Shown here: one piece after another, positions 7,001-13,379 of the stretch | How positions within the stretch are numbered: position 1 is the stretch's first letter | Layout of the letters: every line of letters begins with the position of its first letter | Assembly (NCBI GenBank): GCA_023388605.1 | Contig: JAEWFX010000063.1 | Location: 1-13,990 of the forward strand | Direction: 5' to 3' | Length of the DNA stretch: 13,990 nt | DNA from: Bacillota bacterium | Lineage (GTDB): Bacteria; Bacillota; Clostridia; Saccharofermentanales; DTU023 | Notes under the pieces: generated by a model | The model's input: the letters and a program-made list of their open reading frames with translations, nothing else | What the model was told of the DNA's origin: nothing | The model's database searches: none | Position numbers and translations under genes: made by a program

Positions 7001-7410
7001 TTGTACGCTGCGGTATCGATATGGTTTATCTCCCTCGTCTTGAACGTCTGCTATCCAAACATGGTAAGAGCTTTGGTGAGAAGATCTTGGCGGCAGAAGA
7101 AGTGGAGTATGTCTTCAGCTTTCAGCGCCCACGTAGGCGTCTACAGACTTTTGCTGGTCTTTTCGCTGCTAAAGAAGCGATCGCCAAAGCATTAGGTACC
7201 GGTCTCTGGTCAGCAGGTGTCGCTTGGCGCGATGTCGTCATCCTCAAGAATGAGCAGGGTAAGCCGTACATTGAATTCCGTAACAAGGTCAAAGAACACG
7301 CTGACAAATTAGAGATCGTCAGTATGGACATCAGTATCTCACACGATGGAGATTATGCCATAGCCAGTTGTCAGATGTTGATCAAACAGGATATTATTTC
7401 GTTTTGTTAA
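6997..7410 (+). CDS. acpS: Holo-[acyl-carrier-protein] synthase
   Basis: Transfers 4'-phosphopantetheine from coenzyme A to the serine of apo-acyl carrier protein, activating fatty-acid synthesis; a small cytosolic enzyme that is a trimer in characterised members. The 137 residues match the family length and motifs: GIDMV near the N-terminus with the metal-ligand Asp at position 8, FAAKEAIAKALGTG (56-69) with the metal-ligand Glu at 60, W77-RDV, and the C-terminal SISHDGDYAIA (113-123). The ATG at 6997 overlaps the preceding loader stop codon by four bases. It is third in the operon and is followed after 12 bases by the SH3/NlpC-like gene. No missing key residues are seen. Confidence 0.95.
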   Translation: MIVRCGIDMVYLPRLERLLSKHGKSFGEKILAAEEVEYVFSFQRPRRRLQTFAGLFAAKEAIAKALGTGLWSAGVAWRDVVILKNEQGKPYIEFRNKVKEHADKLEIVSMDISISHDGDYAIASCQMLIKQDIISFC

Positions 7411-7422
7411 ATCGGAGTAGAT

Positions 7423-8565
7423 GTGAATAAACAAACAAGACAGAAAAATAAGGATTTGGTGATCAATGTCGGACAAGAGACGGATGGAGTATTTATCTCG
7501 CAACCGGCACCCAAAGAGAGGCGTCGTATCGAATGGTCTCTGATCAATAAGCATATATACATCAACCCTAAATTCAGTCGTCTGCCACGTTTTGTAGCGA
7601 TTATCCTAGTAGTACTGATTATCTGTACGCTGATGTTCGTCATACGTCCACGACTGGTCAAGCGACAACCAGCCATCAAAAACAATCATCTGGTCGATAT
7701 CGGCGAGCTAAAGGTAGACGGAGATGCTCGAGTGATCACATCTGAGACTGAATTGTTCAGTGCCGCCGATAAGACTTCGGCTATTCAGTGCAGTCTTTTA
7801 CTCAACGAACATGTGAAGATTAAATCAGCCCCTAAAGATGGATTTCTCGCAGTAGAAACTGATGACGGCCTCAGCGGTTTTATCGCAGCACAAGCTCTGG
7901 CAGTCGATCACAGCGAGTCAGTGGAGTCGGAACGAATTAAGGATGTCTATATCTTCCGTGGCCCTAAACGTGTGATGAGTGATGCGCGCTCAGGCAATAC
8001 ACTCTTATATTTACACGCTGGAACTAAGTTATGGGCTGATTATCAAAACGAAGGTTTACTGAGATTGATCTTGCCCGATGGACGTCGTGGTTGGATCAAT
8101 GATGACAATGTGCAGGTGGTCGAGCCAGAGGGTAAGATTCTACATCCTGCCGCCGTCGCTCCCGAACAATACTTTTTGTCGGCAGCCTTGATGTTCAATC
8201 AAGCGACCTATATGCCGCATGGACTGAGTTATGACGGCATCGATATGCCAGGCGTTATCTACATAGCTGGACTGCTCAATAACATACAATTGCCCCGCAC
8301 TCTGGAAGGCATAGCTCAAGCAGGTAGTGAAATTCAGATTGTACGCGAAAAAGACGAACCGTCTTTCGATGCACTTGAACCTGGTGACGTGATTGTTTTC
8401 GGTGATGGTCATGACATGAATACACCAAAATTTTTAGGTGTTTTAATAGAAGATAAGCGAGTCTTGATCAATCCTCTCAATGAGTCAGTGATACGCGAGT
8501 ATGATCTCAATTACGATAATGCCCTACGCAAAAAGGTGATCAGTGCACGTCGCATCTTCAGCTGA
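7423..8565 (+). CDS. Membrane-anchored SH3 / NlpC-P60-like protein, apparently catalytically inactive
   Basis: The 380 residues show a charged cytoplasmic N-terminus (1-56), one transmembrane segment (about 57-75), two bacterial SH3-like modules (about 97-161 and 175-232) and a C-terminal domain (about 250-380) with an NlpC/P60 outline. That outline includes YDGID-x-PG-VIYIAGLL, then LPRT with A-QAG, then LEPGDVIVFG, then LGVLI, matching active enzymes in order and spacing. The catalytic residues are not conserved. The usual DCSG reads D274-M275-P276-G277, the HVG of the catalytic histidine reads F337-L338-G339, and the third polar position is N350. I infer a wall-binding or regulatory pseudo-peptidase, not a hydrolase. 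The GTG start at 7423 has GGAG five bases upstream. It is the last gene of the dnaD-dnaC-acpS run and no clear terminator follows it. Confidence 0.8.
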   Translation: MNKQTRQKNKDLVINVGQETDGVFISQPAPKERRRIEWSLINKHIYINPKFSRLPRFVAIILVVLIICTLMFVIRPRLVKRQPAIKNNHLVDIGELKVDGDARVITSETELFSAADKTSAIQCSLLLNEHVKIKSAPKDGFLAVETDDGLSGFIAAQALAVDHSESVESERIKDVYIFRGPKRVMSDARSGNTLLYLHAGTKLWADYQNEGLLRLILPDGRRGWINDDNVQVVEPEGKILHPAAVAPEQYFLSAALMFNQATYMPHGLSYDGIDMPGVIYIAGLLNNIQLPRTLEGIAQAGSEIQIVREKDEPSFDALEPGDVIVFGDGHDMNTPKFLGVLIEDKRVLINPLNESVIREYDLNYDNALRKKVISARRIFS

Positions 8566-8576
8566 TCAGATTGGTT

Positions 8577-8605
8577 TTGACTATAGCTCAAATAATTAGT
8601 AAATT
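8577..8605 (+). promoter_or_regulatory. Candidate promoter for the Spo0A_C-domain gene
   Basis: TTGACT (8577-8582) is followed after exactly 17 bases by TAAATT (8600-8605). The -35 is close to consensus and the -10 matches at four of six positions. The site lies in the AT-rich gap before the gene at 8667, leaving a leader of about 55 bases. Confidence 0.45.
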
Positions 8606-8666
8606 AAGCAAGTAGATATTTATTAACTCAAATATTCATCATCTCAATTGTTGCAGAGAGGTGGAT

Positions 8667-9299
8667 ATGGATTACTACAACACAAGTTCTTCACGAGTAC
8701 ATTTTTCAGTGGTCGCTTCTGACCGAGATCTGTTGAGACAGTTAAATCCTCTTTTGTTGCGTGAGGGTATGATCAATGTTGCGGCAGGAAATCAAGAAGC
8801 ACATTACATCGTCGATGGCAGGCGTAATCTCAAACGCGCAGCTAGCACCATCGCTCATCTAGCTCATCGCCTAGACAAGGACAATCATTCTCTGATATGT
8901 CACCGTGTACAACAATACCAATTGCTGATCGACGATATTTTGAACAGCTATCGTTTTGATCAGAATCTCAAAGGCTTCATCTTCTTACGTTACTTGCTAT
9001 TGATCGCAGCTCTAGATGGAAGCATTTTGTCTTCTTTGACTAAGCATGCTTACGTTAAAGTCGCAGAAAAATTCAATGTGTCATCTGAGCGAGTGGGTCG
9101 TAATTTACGCTATCTATTTCACAGCCTCTATGAAGCAGAGCACGGTGTAGATAATTCGTCTGTTAAGACAGCAGATTACGATGACTTTTCCATCTTGCAT
9201 CCAGCTGAATATTGTCTGGGAAATAGGGCGGCCATACTATTGCTTTTGGAGCGATTGCAGGATTCGGCAGATAATTCAGATTTAGCTCCCATTCTGTAA
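8667..9299 (+). CDS. Spo0A C-terminal (DNA-binding) domain protein without a receiver domain
   Basis: Probable DNA-binding regulator of 210 residues. Residues about 84-158 resemble the Spo0A effector domain. An opening helix (LLIDDILNSY) leads into NLKGFIFLRYLLLIA, then SLTKHAYVKVAEKFNVSSERV and RNLRYLFHSLYE. These follow the KGYxYLRxAI, SITKxLYPxIAxKF and SRVERAIRHAI landmarks of Spo0A as I recall them. The N-terminal ~75 residues are too short for a CheY-like receiver and show no acidic pocket or phospho-acceptor pattern, so phosphorelay control is unlikely. The C-terminal ~50 residues are acidic and unassigned. I chose ATG at 8667 because GAGAGG (8656-8661) is ideally spaced; GTG at 8661 lies inside that site. 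It is followed after 77 bases by the CBS protein gene, which has its own candidate promoter. Confidence 0.75.
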   Translation: MDYYNTSSSRVHFSVVASDRDLLRQLNPLLLREGMINVAAGNQEAHYIVDGRRNLKRAASTIAHLAHRLDKDNHSLICHRVQQYQLLIDDILNSYRFDQNLKGFIFLRYLLLIAALDGSILSSLTKHAYVKVAEKFNVSSERVGRNLRYLFHSLYEAEHGVDNSSVKTADYDDFSILHPAEYCLGNRAAILLLLERLQDSADNSDLAPIL

Positions 9300-9309
9300 T
9301 ATTTCCGCC

Positions 9310-9338
9310 TTGCTCAGGTCATAATTATGCATTATGCT
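9310..9338 (+). promoter_or_regulatory. Candidate promoter for the CBS-domain gene
   Basis: TTGCTC (9310-9315) and TATGCT (9333-9338) are separated by 17 bases, between the Spo0A_C-like gene and the CBS gene. Both hexamers match the sigma-70 consensus at four positions. Confidence 0.45.
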
Positions 9339-9376
9339 AAAAACGACTGTAATCACAAGGGAGGATATTGTGCAAT

Positions 9377-9865
9377 ATGATCAATGAACATGTAGAAAAT
9401 CTAATGCTCAATCAAGGCGATGCACTGATGATTTCTGCAGACAAGGTCGCGACTGTGCGCAAAGAGAATACCTTACTCCATGCTTTGATGATCTTACAGA
9501 ATGTTGGTTATGCTTCGGTTCCAGTGGTAGATAATAAACAAAAATTACAAGGAGTGTTGAGGATGCCCGACATCATCAAGGGTATACAAGATTCCTTAGA
9601 TTATAATTGGGACCTATTAGCTGAGAAAAAGGTCGGTGATGTGATAAGCGTAGATCACTCCGTGGTCGTAGGCACGCCCGATCTAGAGGATATTCTCCAT
9701 AGCCTAGTCGATCACAACTATGTCAACGTGGTCGATGAACAGGGAGTTTTTCAGGGTATTATCACACGCAAAGCTATTTTGACACGTATGAATTTCATGG
9801 CGCATGCCATCGATCAATATTACGATGTGTCAGTCAAAGAAGAGCTATTTACTCGCATACAGTAG
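9377..9865 (+). CDS. Two-CBS-domain protein, CbpB/DarB (YkuL)-like c-di-AMP receptor
   Basis: A small cytosolic protein made essentially of two CBS motifs (about 14-75 and 87-140). The start of the first, ALMISADKVATVRKENTLLH, followed by GYASVPVVD, follows B. subtilis YkuL/DarB as I recall it (MIEADKVAHV, then GYTAIPVLD). The second ends in FQGIITRKAIL, comparable to FEGIFTRRVVL there. In Bacillota these proteins bind cyclic di-AMP and signal potassium or energy state to partners such as Rel. Length (162 residues) fits. The start is uncertain: AAGGGAGG (9357-9364) lies 12 bases before the ATG at 9377 and only 3 bases before an in-frame TTG at 9368. The family match is good; nucleotide binding is inferred. 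Confidence 0.82.
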   Translation: MINEHVENLMLNQGDALMISADKVATVRKENTLLHALMILQNVGYASVPVVDNKQKLQGVLRMPDIIKGIQDSLDYNWDLLAEKKVGDVISVDHSVVVGTPDLEDILHSLVDHNYVNVVDEQGVFQGIITRKAILTRMNFMAHAIDQYYDVSVKEELFTRIQ

Positions 9866-9886
9866 CGTGTTTTGTAACTAGCGTCA

Positions 9887-10804
9887 TTACCGCAAAACCG
9901 AGCTAGCCATTCGTCTATAAGTATGGCGAACACCTCGGATCACTTTGCTATATTCCATAATATTTTCTGGCAGGGCGATGCCAGGATAGCCTGTATCGCC
10001 GATATGGTGGAGATCAGCTCCAGCCATCTTACTGAGCAGAGCAATTTCACGGATGGTAGCGACAGTGGCTCCTTCTTGTGATGTACCGATAGCTGTCATC
10101 ACCAGTTTCTGATGCCTGTGTGCTATATCTACTAGCTGTTTGACATATTCCATAGTTATGCCTGGAACTGTGCCTGGTGCTGGGACTAAGACTATATCAG
10201 CGCCAGCTAGGCAAAAATCTTGCACCAATTCAGGAGTTATCAGCTTTTCGCCCGATTCGTAAGCGATACCGGAAGCGTGCATTTTGCCTGCGATAAGCAG
10301 CATATCCTGATCTAATTCTCGCTTTATTTGGCGGATAGTTGTGAGGATGGCCTCGTTGGTTACACCGATACCGGGATTACCTGTGAGGACTACAAAATCA
10401 ACACCCATCTGTTGTGCCTTGTGTACATTAGTGACGGTCGCTCTCCTACCTTCACTGAACTGCCATAGCTGATTATCCTTGTCTAAGACTTCAGCTACTG
10501 GCTCTAAATTGATGCCCACAGGTCTACCGATCAGCCTCTTAAGGAATTTAATCGTCTGCTCAGGCTCACATTTGGGGATACCTTTAACTTCAGGTTTGTC
10601 AACATTAAACATATTTAGAATAAGGAGGTCTGCACCCATGGAGGCGGCTAATTCGGCATTAGATATATCGCCGAGTAGGGGTTGTAAAGAGCAGATAACT
10701 TCACTAGCTAATATTCTGCCTTCGCTTTTGGCGATGGCTTCAAGTAGTTCAGAAGAAGAAATATTTTGAATCTCAGATGCTCGACAATCTAATAAACGCT
10801 TCAT
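9887..10804 (-). CDS. Conserved TIM-barrel-like protein of unknown function (DUF7916-type)
   Basis: A 305-residue cytosolic protein of a conserved family seen in Bacillota and often mislabelled haloacid dehalogenase-like hydrolase; I recall the DUF7916 label but cannot check it. The sequence alternates strand and helix as in a (beta/alpha)8 barrel. Glycine-rich strand ends include ADLLILNMFNVDKP, GRPVGINLEPV, DFVVLTGNPGIGVTN, ADIVLVPAPGTVPG, LVMTAIGTSQEGA and DLHHIGDTGYPGIALPENI. The GTSQEG and IGDTG(Y/F)PG segments look like phosphate- or ligand-binding loops. There is no HAD DxDxT motif, so a HAD phosphatase is unlikely. The ATG (complement at 10802-10804) follows GGGGAG by six bases; a candidate -10, TATAAC, has its complement at 10826-10831. 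It is divergent from the paralogue pair at 10923, sharing a 118-base control region, which may mean joint regulation. Its reaction is unknown. Confidence 0.8.
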   Translation of the reverse strand: MKRLLDCRASEIQNISSSELLEAIAKSEGRILASEVICSLQPLLGDISNAELAASMGADLLILNMFNVDKPEVKGIPKCEPEQTIKFLKRLIGRPVGINLEPVAEVLDKDNQLWQFSEGRRATVTNVHKAQQMGVDFVVLTGNPGIGVTNEAILTTIRQIKRELDQDMLLIAGKMHASGIAYESGEKLITPELVQDFCLAGADIVLVPAPGTVPGITMEYVKQLVDIAHRHQKLVMTAIGTSQEGATVATIREIALLSKMAGADLHHIGDTGYPGIALPENIMEYSKVIRGVRHTYRRMASSVLR

Positions 10805-10850
10805 GAGCTACTCCCCAATCTATTTGTTATAAAGACCCTCTATTCTTTAG

Positions 10851-10859
10851 TGTTACAAT
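10851..10859 (+). promoter_or_regulatory. Candidate extended -10 promoter of the two-paralogue operon
   Basis: TGT followed by TACAAT (10854-10859) forms an extended -10 with no clear -35. A start near 10866 would put the palindrome at 10868-10884 at the very beginning of the transcript and leave a leader of about 57 bases. Confidence 0.35.
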
Positions 10860-10867
10860 CTTAGCAG

Positions 10868-10884
10868 AATATCTGATAGATATT
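10868..10884. repeat. 17-bp perfect palindrome, possible operator
   Basis: AATATCT and AGATATT form seven perfect inverted pairs around the centre GAT, in the 118-base region between the divergent genes. A partial copy of the half-site (TTATCTGA) follows at 10884-10891. Position and symmetry suit a dimeric repressor, or a short 5' stem-loop in the RNA, since the predicted start is about two bases upstream. Confidence 0.5.
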
Positions 10885-10922
10885 TATCTGACAAACACAT
10901 ATACCAATATGCAGAGGTAACG

Positions 10923-12041
10923 ATGATTTCTAATTTTACTTTTTCACTGCCAGACTTTTCTAGTGAAAAATTTAGTGATAGTCACAATATTACGACAGAG
11001 GTCTGTACCAAAGCAGGCGTAGCACCAGAGGCTTTTTATTTGACTCGTCATCTACCAACTTATTACAAGGTAGATGGCGAATGGCAATTGCCCAAACACA
11101 ACTCTCAGAATTGTGTCGCTGTTTTACAAGGTTCAGAGATAAAGATCAAAGAAATTCGAGATCTTGAAATCGGTGACGAAGTAGTATGCGTACCTGATCC
11201 AGAGCAAAAACTCTTAAATCAAGGTATCTACGTAGCTAAAGATTGTTACGACGCAGCTGTATATAATCGTGATGGACACGCAGTGGAAACATCTTCCACT
11301 AGTAGCTACAACTTGCTAGTCGACCTTATGCAAGCACAAAAAGAGAATGGTGGACATATTTTGTGGGTTTTGGGTCCATCCGTTGTGTTTGACTACGATA
11401 CCAGAATTGCTCTCGAACAATTGGCTGAAGCTGGTTATGTAAACGGATTACTAGCAGGTAATGCGATGGCGACCCATGATTTAGAGGGTGGCTACTTAGG
11501 TACCGCTCTCGGTCAAAACATATATACACAAGAAACCGTCCCCATGGGGCATTACAATCATTTAGATTTATTGAATGAAGTGCGTCATAGTGGTTCTATC
11601 GACAACTTTATTGCTCAAGGTTATGTCAAAGATGGTTTTATGAAACGCATTTGCGAATTGGGCATACCATATGTATTAGCAGGATCAATTAGAGACGATG
11701 GTCCCTTGCCAGAAGTTATTCATGAAGCGAGCAACAGCCTGTCTGCGATGAAAAAGCTAACTGATAAAGCTACTTTGATTATCTGCTTAGCAACTATGTT
11801 GCATTCCGTTGCTACTGCTAATTTGGCATCGTCTTATCACATTGATGAAGATGGTAATGTTCATCCTGTTTTCTTCTATATCGTCGATGTAACAGAAAAT
11901 GTCGTACGTAAAGTTTCAGCTGCAAGAGAGCATTTCGCCACTCGTACTCATGTCACCAATGTTCAAGACTTCATCGTACGTATCAATCGTGCTTTGCTCT
12001 GTAACCAAAATCCCGAATACAGTAATCAAGTGCAAGCTTAG
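10923..12041 (+). CDS. TIGR00300 / LOR-SDH family protein (ornithine-cyclodeaminase-type), copy 1
   Basis: A 372-residue protein of the family known as TIGR00300 or LOR/SDH bifunctional domain, which includes the archaeal ornithine cyclodeaminase and the C-terminal half of cyanobacterial AgrE; those members bind NAD(P) and convert ornithine to proline. The N-domain (about 24-105) has the family pattern FYLTRHLPTYYKVDGEW, a variable stretch, GDEVVCV and GIYV. The C-domain opens with a Rossmann-like GGHILWVLGPSVVFD (143-157). The conserved core follows: LLAGNAMATHDLE (176-188), GHYNHL (209-214), LAGSIRDDGPLPEVI (252-266) and LATMLHSVA (289-297). All motif histidines (185, 210, 213, 294) are present, so this copy is probably active. 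The ATG at 10923 follows AGAGGT. Base composition looks more AT-rich than the dnaD operon. The exact substrate is not established. Confidence 0.8.
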   Translation: MISNFTFSLPDFSSEKFSDSHNITTEVCTKAGVAPEAFYLTRHLPTYYKVDGEWQLPKHNSQNCVAVLQGSEIKIKEIRDLEIGDEVVCVPDPEQKLLNQGIYVAKDCYDAAVYNRDGHAVETSSTSSYNLLVDLMQAQKENGGHILWVLGPSVVFDYDTRIALEQLAEAGYVNGLLAGNAMATHDLEGGYLGTALGQNIYTQETVPMGHYNHLDLLNEVRHSGSIDNFIAQGYVKDGFMKRICELGIPYVLAGSIRDDGPLPEVIHEASNSLSAMKKLTDKATLIICLATMLHSVATANLASSYHIDEDGNVHPVFFYIVDVTENVVRKVSAAREHFATRTHVTNVQDFIVRINRALLCNQNPEYSNQVQA

Positions 12042-12050
12042 GAGGTTGAA

Positions 12051-13145
12051 ATGCTACAACAATTGCCTGTTTATAAACATTTAGATACAACTCAAGAGTT
12101 TTTACAAAAAGCTCCTAACTGTACTTTAGAAGTTGTAACGAAGGACGGTTTAGCTCCTCGTAATTATCATGCGATGTCCGTTTTTCCTGAATATTTTAAG
12201 GTCAATGGTAAGTGGCTTTTGGCCATAGAATCTCGCATGGACACTGTATGTGTCGTAGACGATACTCCAGGGCAAGAAAAGCTTGATATCGTCGAATTTA
12301 GAAATCTAAAAAAAGGTGACAAAGTAGCAATTGGTAGAACTGAAGACGCCAGTGAAGGAATTTACGTCTACACAGAAGGGTTTCAAACTAGTAGATCAGG
12401 TTCAACTGAAACTTTTGCTTTCCGCTCTGGTAGATCTCGTGAAACTGCTTTTTCCATCGAGTACGACAATTTATACGATGTCTTAGAGTACGAAAAGAAG
12501 CACAATGGCTATGTTACTTGGATTTTAGGTTCAGCCATCAGTTTAGATCGTTCATCTCGCAATTCCCTGGAACAATTGATTCGTGCTGGCTATGTCAACA
12601 CCCTCATCTGTGGTACAGCCTTAGCCGGCTTCGATCTTGAGCTAGGAATTTTTGGTTCCACTTGGGGACAAGAAGAATTCGTACAAGAAGGCATGAGTAC
12701 GCTCAACTATTACCGTGCTATCAATATAGCTCGTAACTATGATTCGTTAGAGGCTTTGATTGAGAGTGGCAGAGTCAAAAACGGTATTGTCAAAGCCTGT
12801 ATCGAGTGTGGCGTCCACCTGGTAATTGCTGGTAGCATCCGTGATCGTCTGACGTTACCTGGCAGTTATGACAATGTGTACGAAGCTCAAGATGCTATGC
12901 GTGCTCATACTCGTAAAACCTCGACCATAATTATGGTTTCAGCGATCTTATTCACTATCGCCTCAGGCAACATGACCCCATCATACAACGAGTTCGACGG
13001 AGAAGTACGCCCTGTGTACATGTACACAGTAGATATTCAAGAGTTTGCCGTAAATAAGCTATCTGATCGCGGCACACTCACAGCCACTTCCATCGTCACC
13101 AACGGGCAAGATTTTATTGCTAATTTGGGAAGAGTATTATCTTGA
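12051..13145 (+). CDS. TIGR00300 / LOR-SDH family paralogue, copy 2, divergent active-site region
   Basis: A 364-residue paralogue of the preceding protein, aligning along its whole length: N-domain FPEYFKVNGKWLLAIESRMD, KGDKVAIG and GIYVYTEG, then GYVTWILGSAISLD, NSLEQLIRAGYVN, and IAGSIRD. The C-domain loops differ in a consistent way. Relative to copy 1, H185 is F194, H210 is T217, H213 is Y220 and H294 is F301; GNAMATHD reads GTALAGFD and RDDGPLP reads RDRLTLP. I infer either a different substrate or a non-catalytic partner in a hetero-oligomer with copy 1. It starts nine bases after copy 1, with AGGAGG (12040-12045) overlapping that stop codon, so the two are cotranscribed. The N-domain is as well preserved as in copy 1, arguing against simple decay. 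No plus-strand terminator is evident after it. Confidence 0.78.
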   Translation: MLQQLPVYKHLDTTQEFLQKAPNCTLEVVTKDGLAPRNYHAMSVFPEYFKVNGKWLLAIESRMDTVCVVDDTPGQEKLDIVEFRNLKKGDKVAIGRTEDASEGIYVYTEGFQTSRSGSTETFAFRSGRSRETAFSIEYDNLYDVLEYEKKHNGYVTWILGSAISLDRSSRNSLEQLIRAGYVNTLICGTALAGFDLELGIFGSTWGQEEFVQEGMSTLNYYRAINIARNYDSLEALIESGRVKNGIVKACIECGVHLVIAGSIRDRLTLPGSYDNVYEAQDAMRAHTRKTSTIIMVSAILFTIASGNMTPSYNEFDGEVRPVYMYTVDIQEFAVNKLSDRGTLTATSIVTNGQDFIANLGRVLS

Positions 13146-13165
13146 TTTTGTCAGAAATGAAAAAT

Positions 13166-13271
13166 GCTTTAGATGTGAGTGGCGCGCCCAGCAGAATTCG
13201 AATCCACAATCTTCTGATCCGTAGTCAGACGCCTTATCCAGTTTGGCCATGGGCGCATAAACATCTAAAGC
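13166..13271 (-). repeat. 11-bp perfect inverted repeat enclosing tRNA-Arg(ACG)
   Basis: GCTTTAGATGT at 13166-13176 and its exact complement ACATCTAAAGC at 13261-13271 flank the tRNA. Read on the minus strand they are the leader and trailer of the precursor, so the two ends can pair around the tRNA. A five-T tract (complement at 13160-13164) follows the trailer arm, so the enclosing stem may also act as the terminator. Confidence 0.7.
13180..13256 (-). tRNA. tRNA-Arg (anticodon ACG)
   Basis: Minus-strand tRNA with acceptor stem GCGCCCA/TGGGCGC, discriminator G and encoded CCA. The D arm is GCC...GGC, the anticodon stem TCTGA/TCAGA with loop CTACGGA placing ACG at positions 34-36 (inosine-modified in the mature tRNA, reading CGU/CGC/CGA), and the T arm GTGGA-TTCGAAT-TCTGC with two G-T wobbles. 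It is a singleton with its own promoter and a self-complementary leader and trailer. Confidence 0.96.
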
Positions 13272-13277
13272 TCTAAC

Positions 13278-13306
13278 ATATTATCAATTCATATTTTAGT
13301 TGTCAA
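13278..13306 (-). promoter_or_regulatory. Consensus promoter of tRNA-Arg(ACG)
   Basis: On the minus strand a perfect TTGACA (13306-13301) is followed after 17 bases by TAATAT (13283-13278), itself preceded by TGA (extended -10). The predicted first base is about 13271, the first G of the leader repeat arm, 15 bases before the mature tRNA. Confidence 0.75.
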
Positions 13307-13340
13307 CTCTTTGCTGAAGGGCTGGAAATCTTACTGTTTA

Positions 13341-13349
13341 TGCTATGAT
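13341..13349 (+). promoter_or_regulatory. Extended -10 promoter of the multi-pass membrane protein gene
   Basis: TGC followed by TATGAT (13344-13349) lies 30 bases before the ATG at 13380. No -35 at the usual distance. It is divergent from the tRNA promoter. Confidence 0.45.
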
Positions 13350-13379
13350 TAGCCCACAGCTAAAGATTGAGAGAAGACT

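Noticed and set aside
8140..8412. 90-residue minus-strand frame within the SH3/NlpC-like gene
   Set aside because: Shadow frame overlapping the conserved NlpC/P60-like motifs of the real gene; no promoter or ribosome binding site.
9866..9900. Possible bidirectional terminator between the CBS gene and the TIM-barrel gene (GTTTTG/CAAAAC)
   Set aside because: Only six AT-rich pairs with a large interrupted loop and no run of T on either strand; too weak to call.
10479..10769. 96-residue plus-strand frame inside the TIM-barrel gene
   Set aside because: Antisense shadow; the minus-strand product has clear conserved motifs across this stretch.
4788..13256. Functional link between the two tRNA-Arg genes and the arginine/ornithine-type enzymes
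   Set aside because: Both tRNAs are isolated minus-strand genes with their own signals, and the enzymes' substrate is only inferred; proximity alone is no evidence.
13166..13271. Repeat around tRNA-Arg as an integrase attachment site
   Set aside because: The arms are inverted, not direct, repeats; neither overlaps the tRNA 3' end and no integrase or mobile-element gene is nearby. A leader-trailer stem explains them better.
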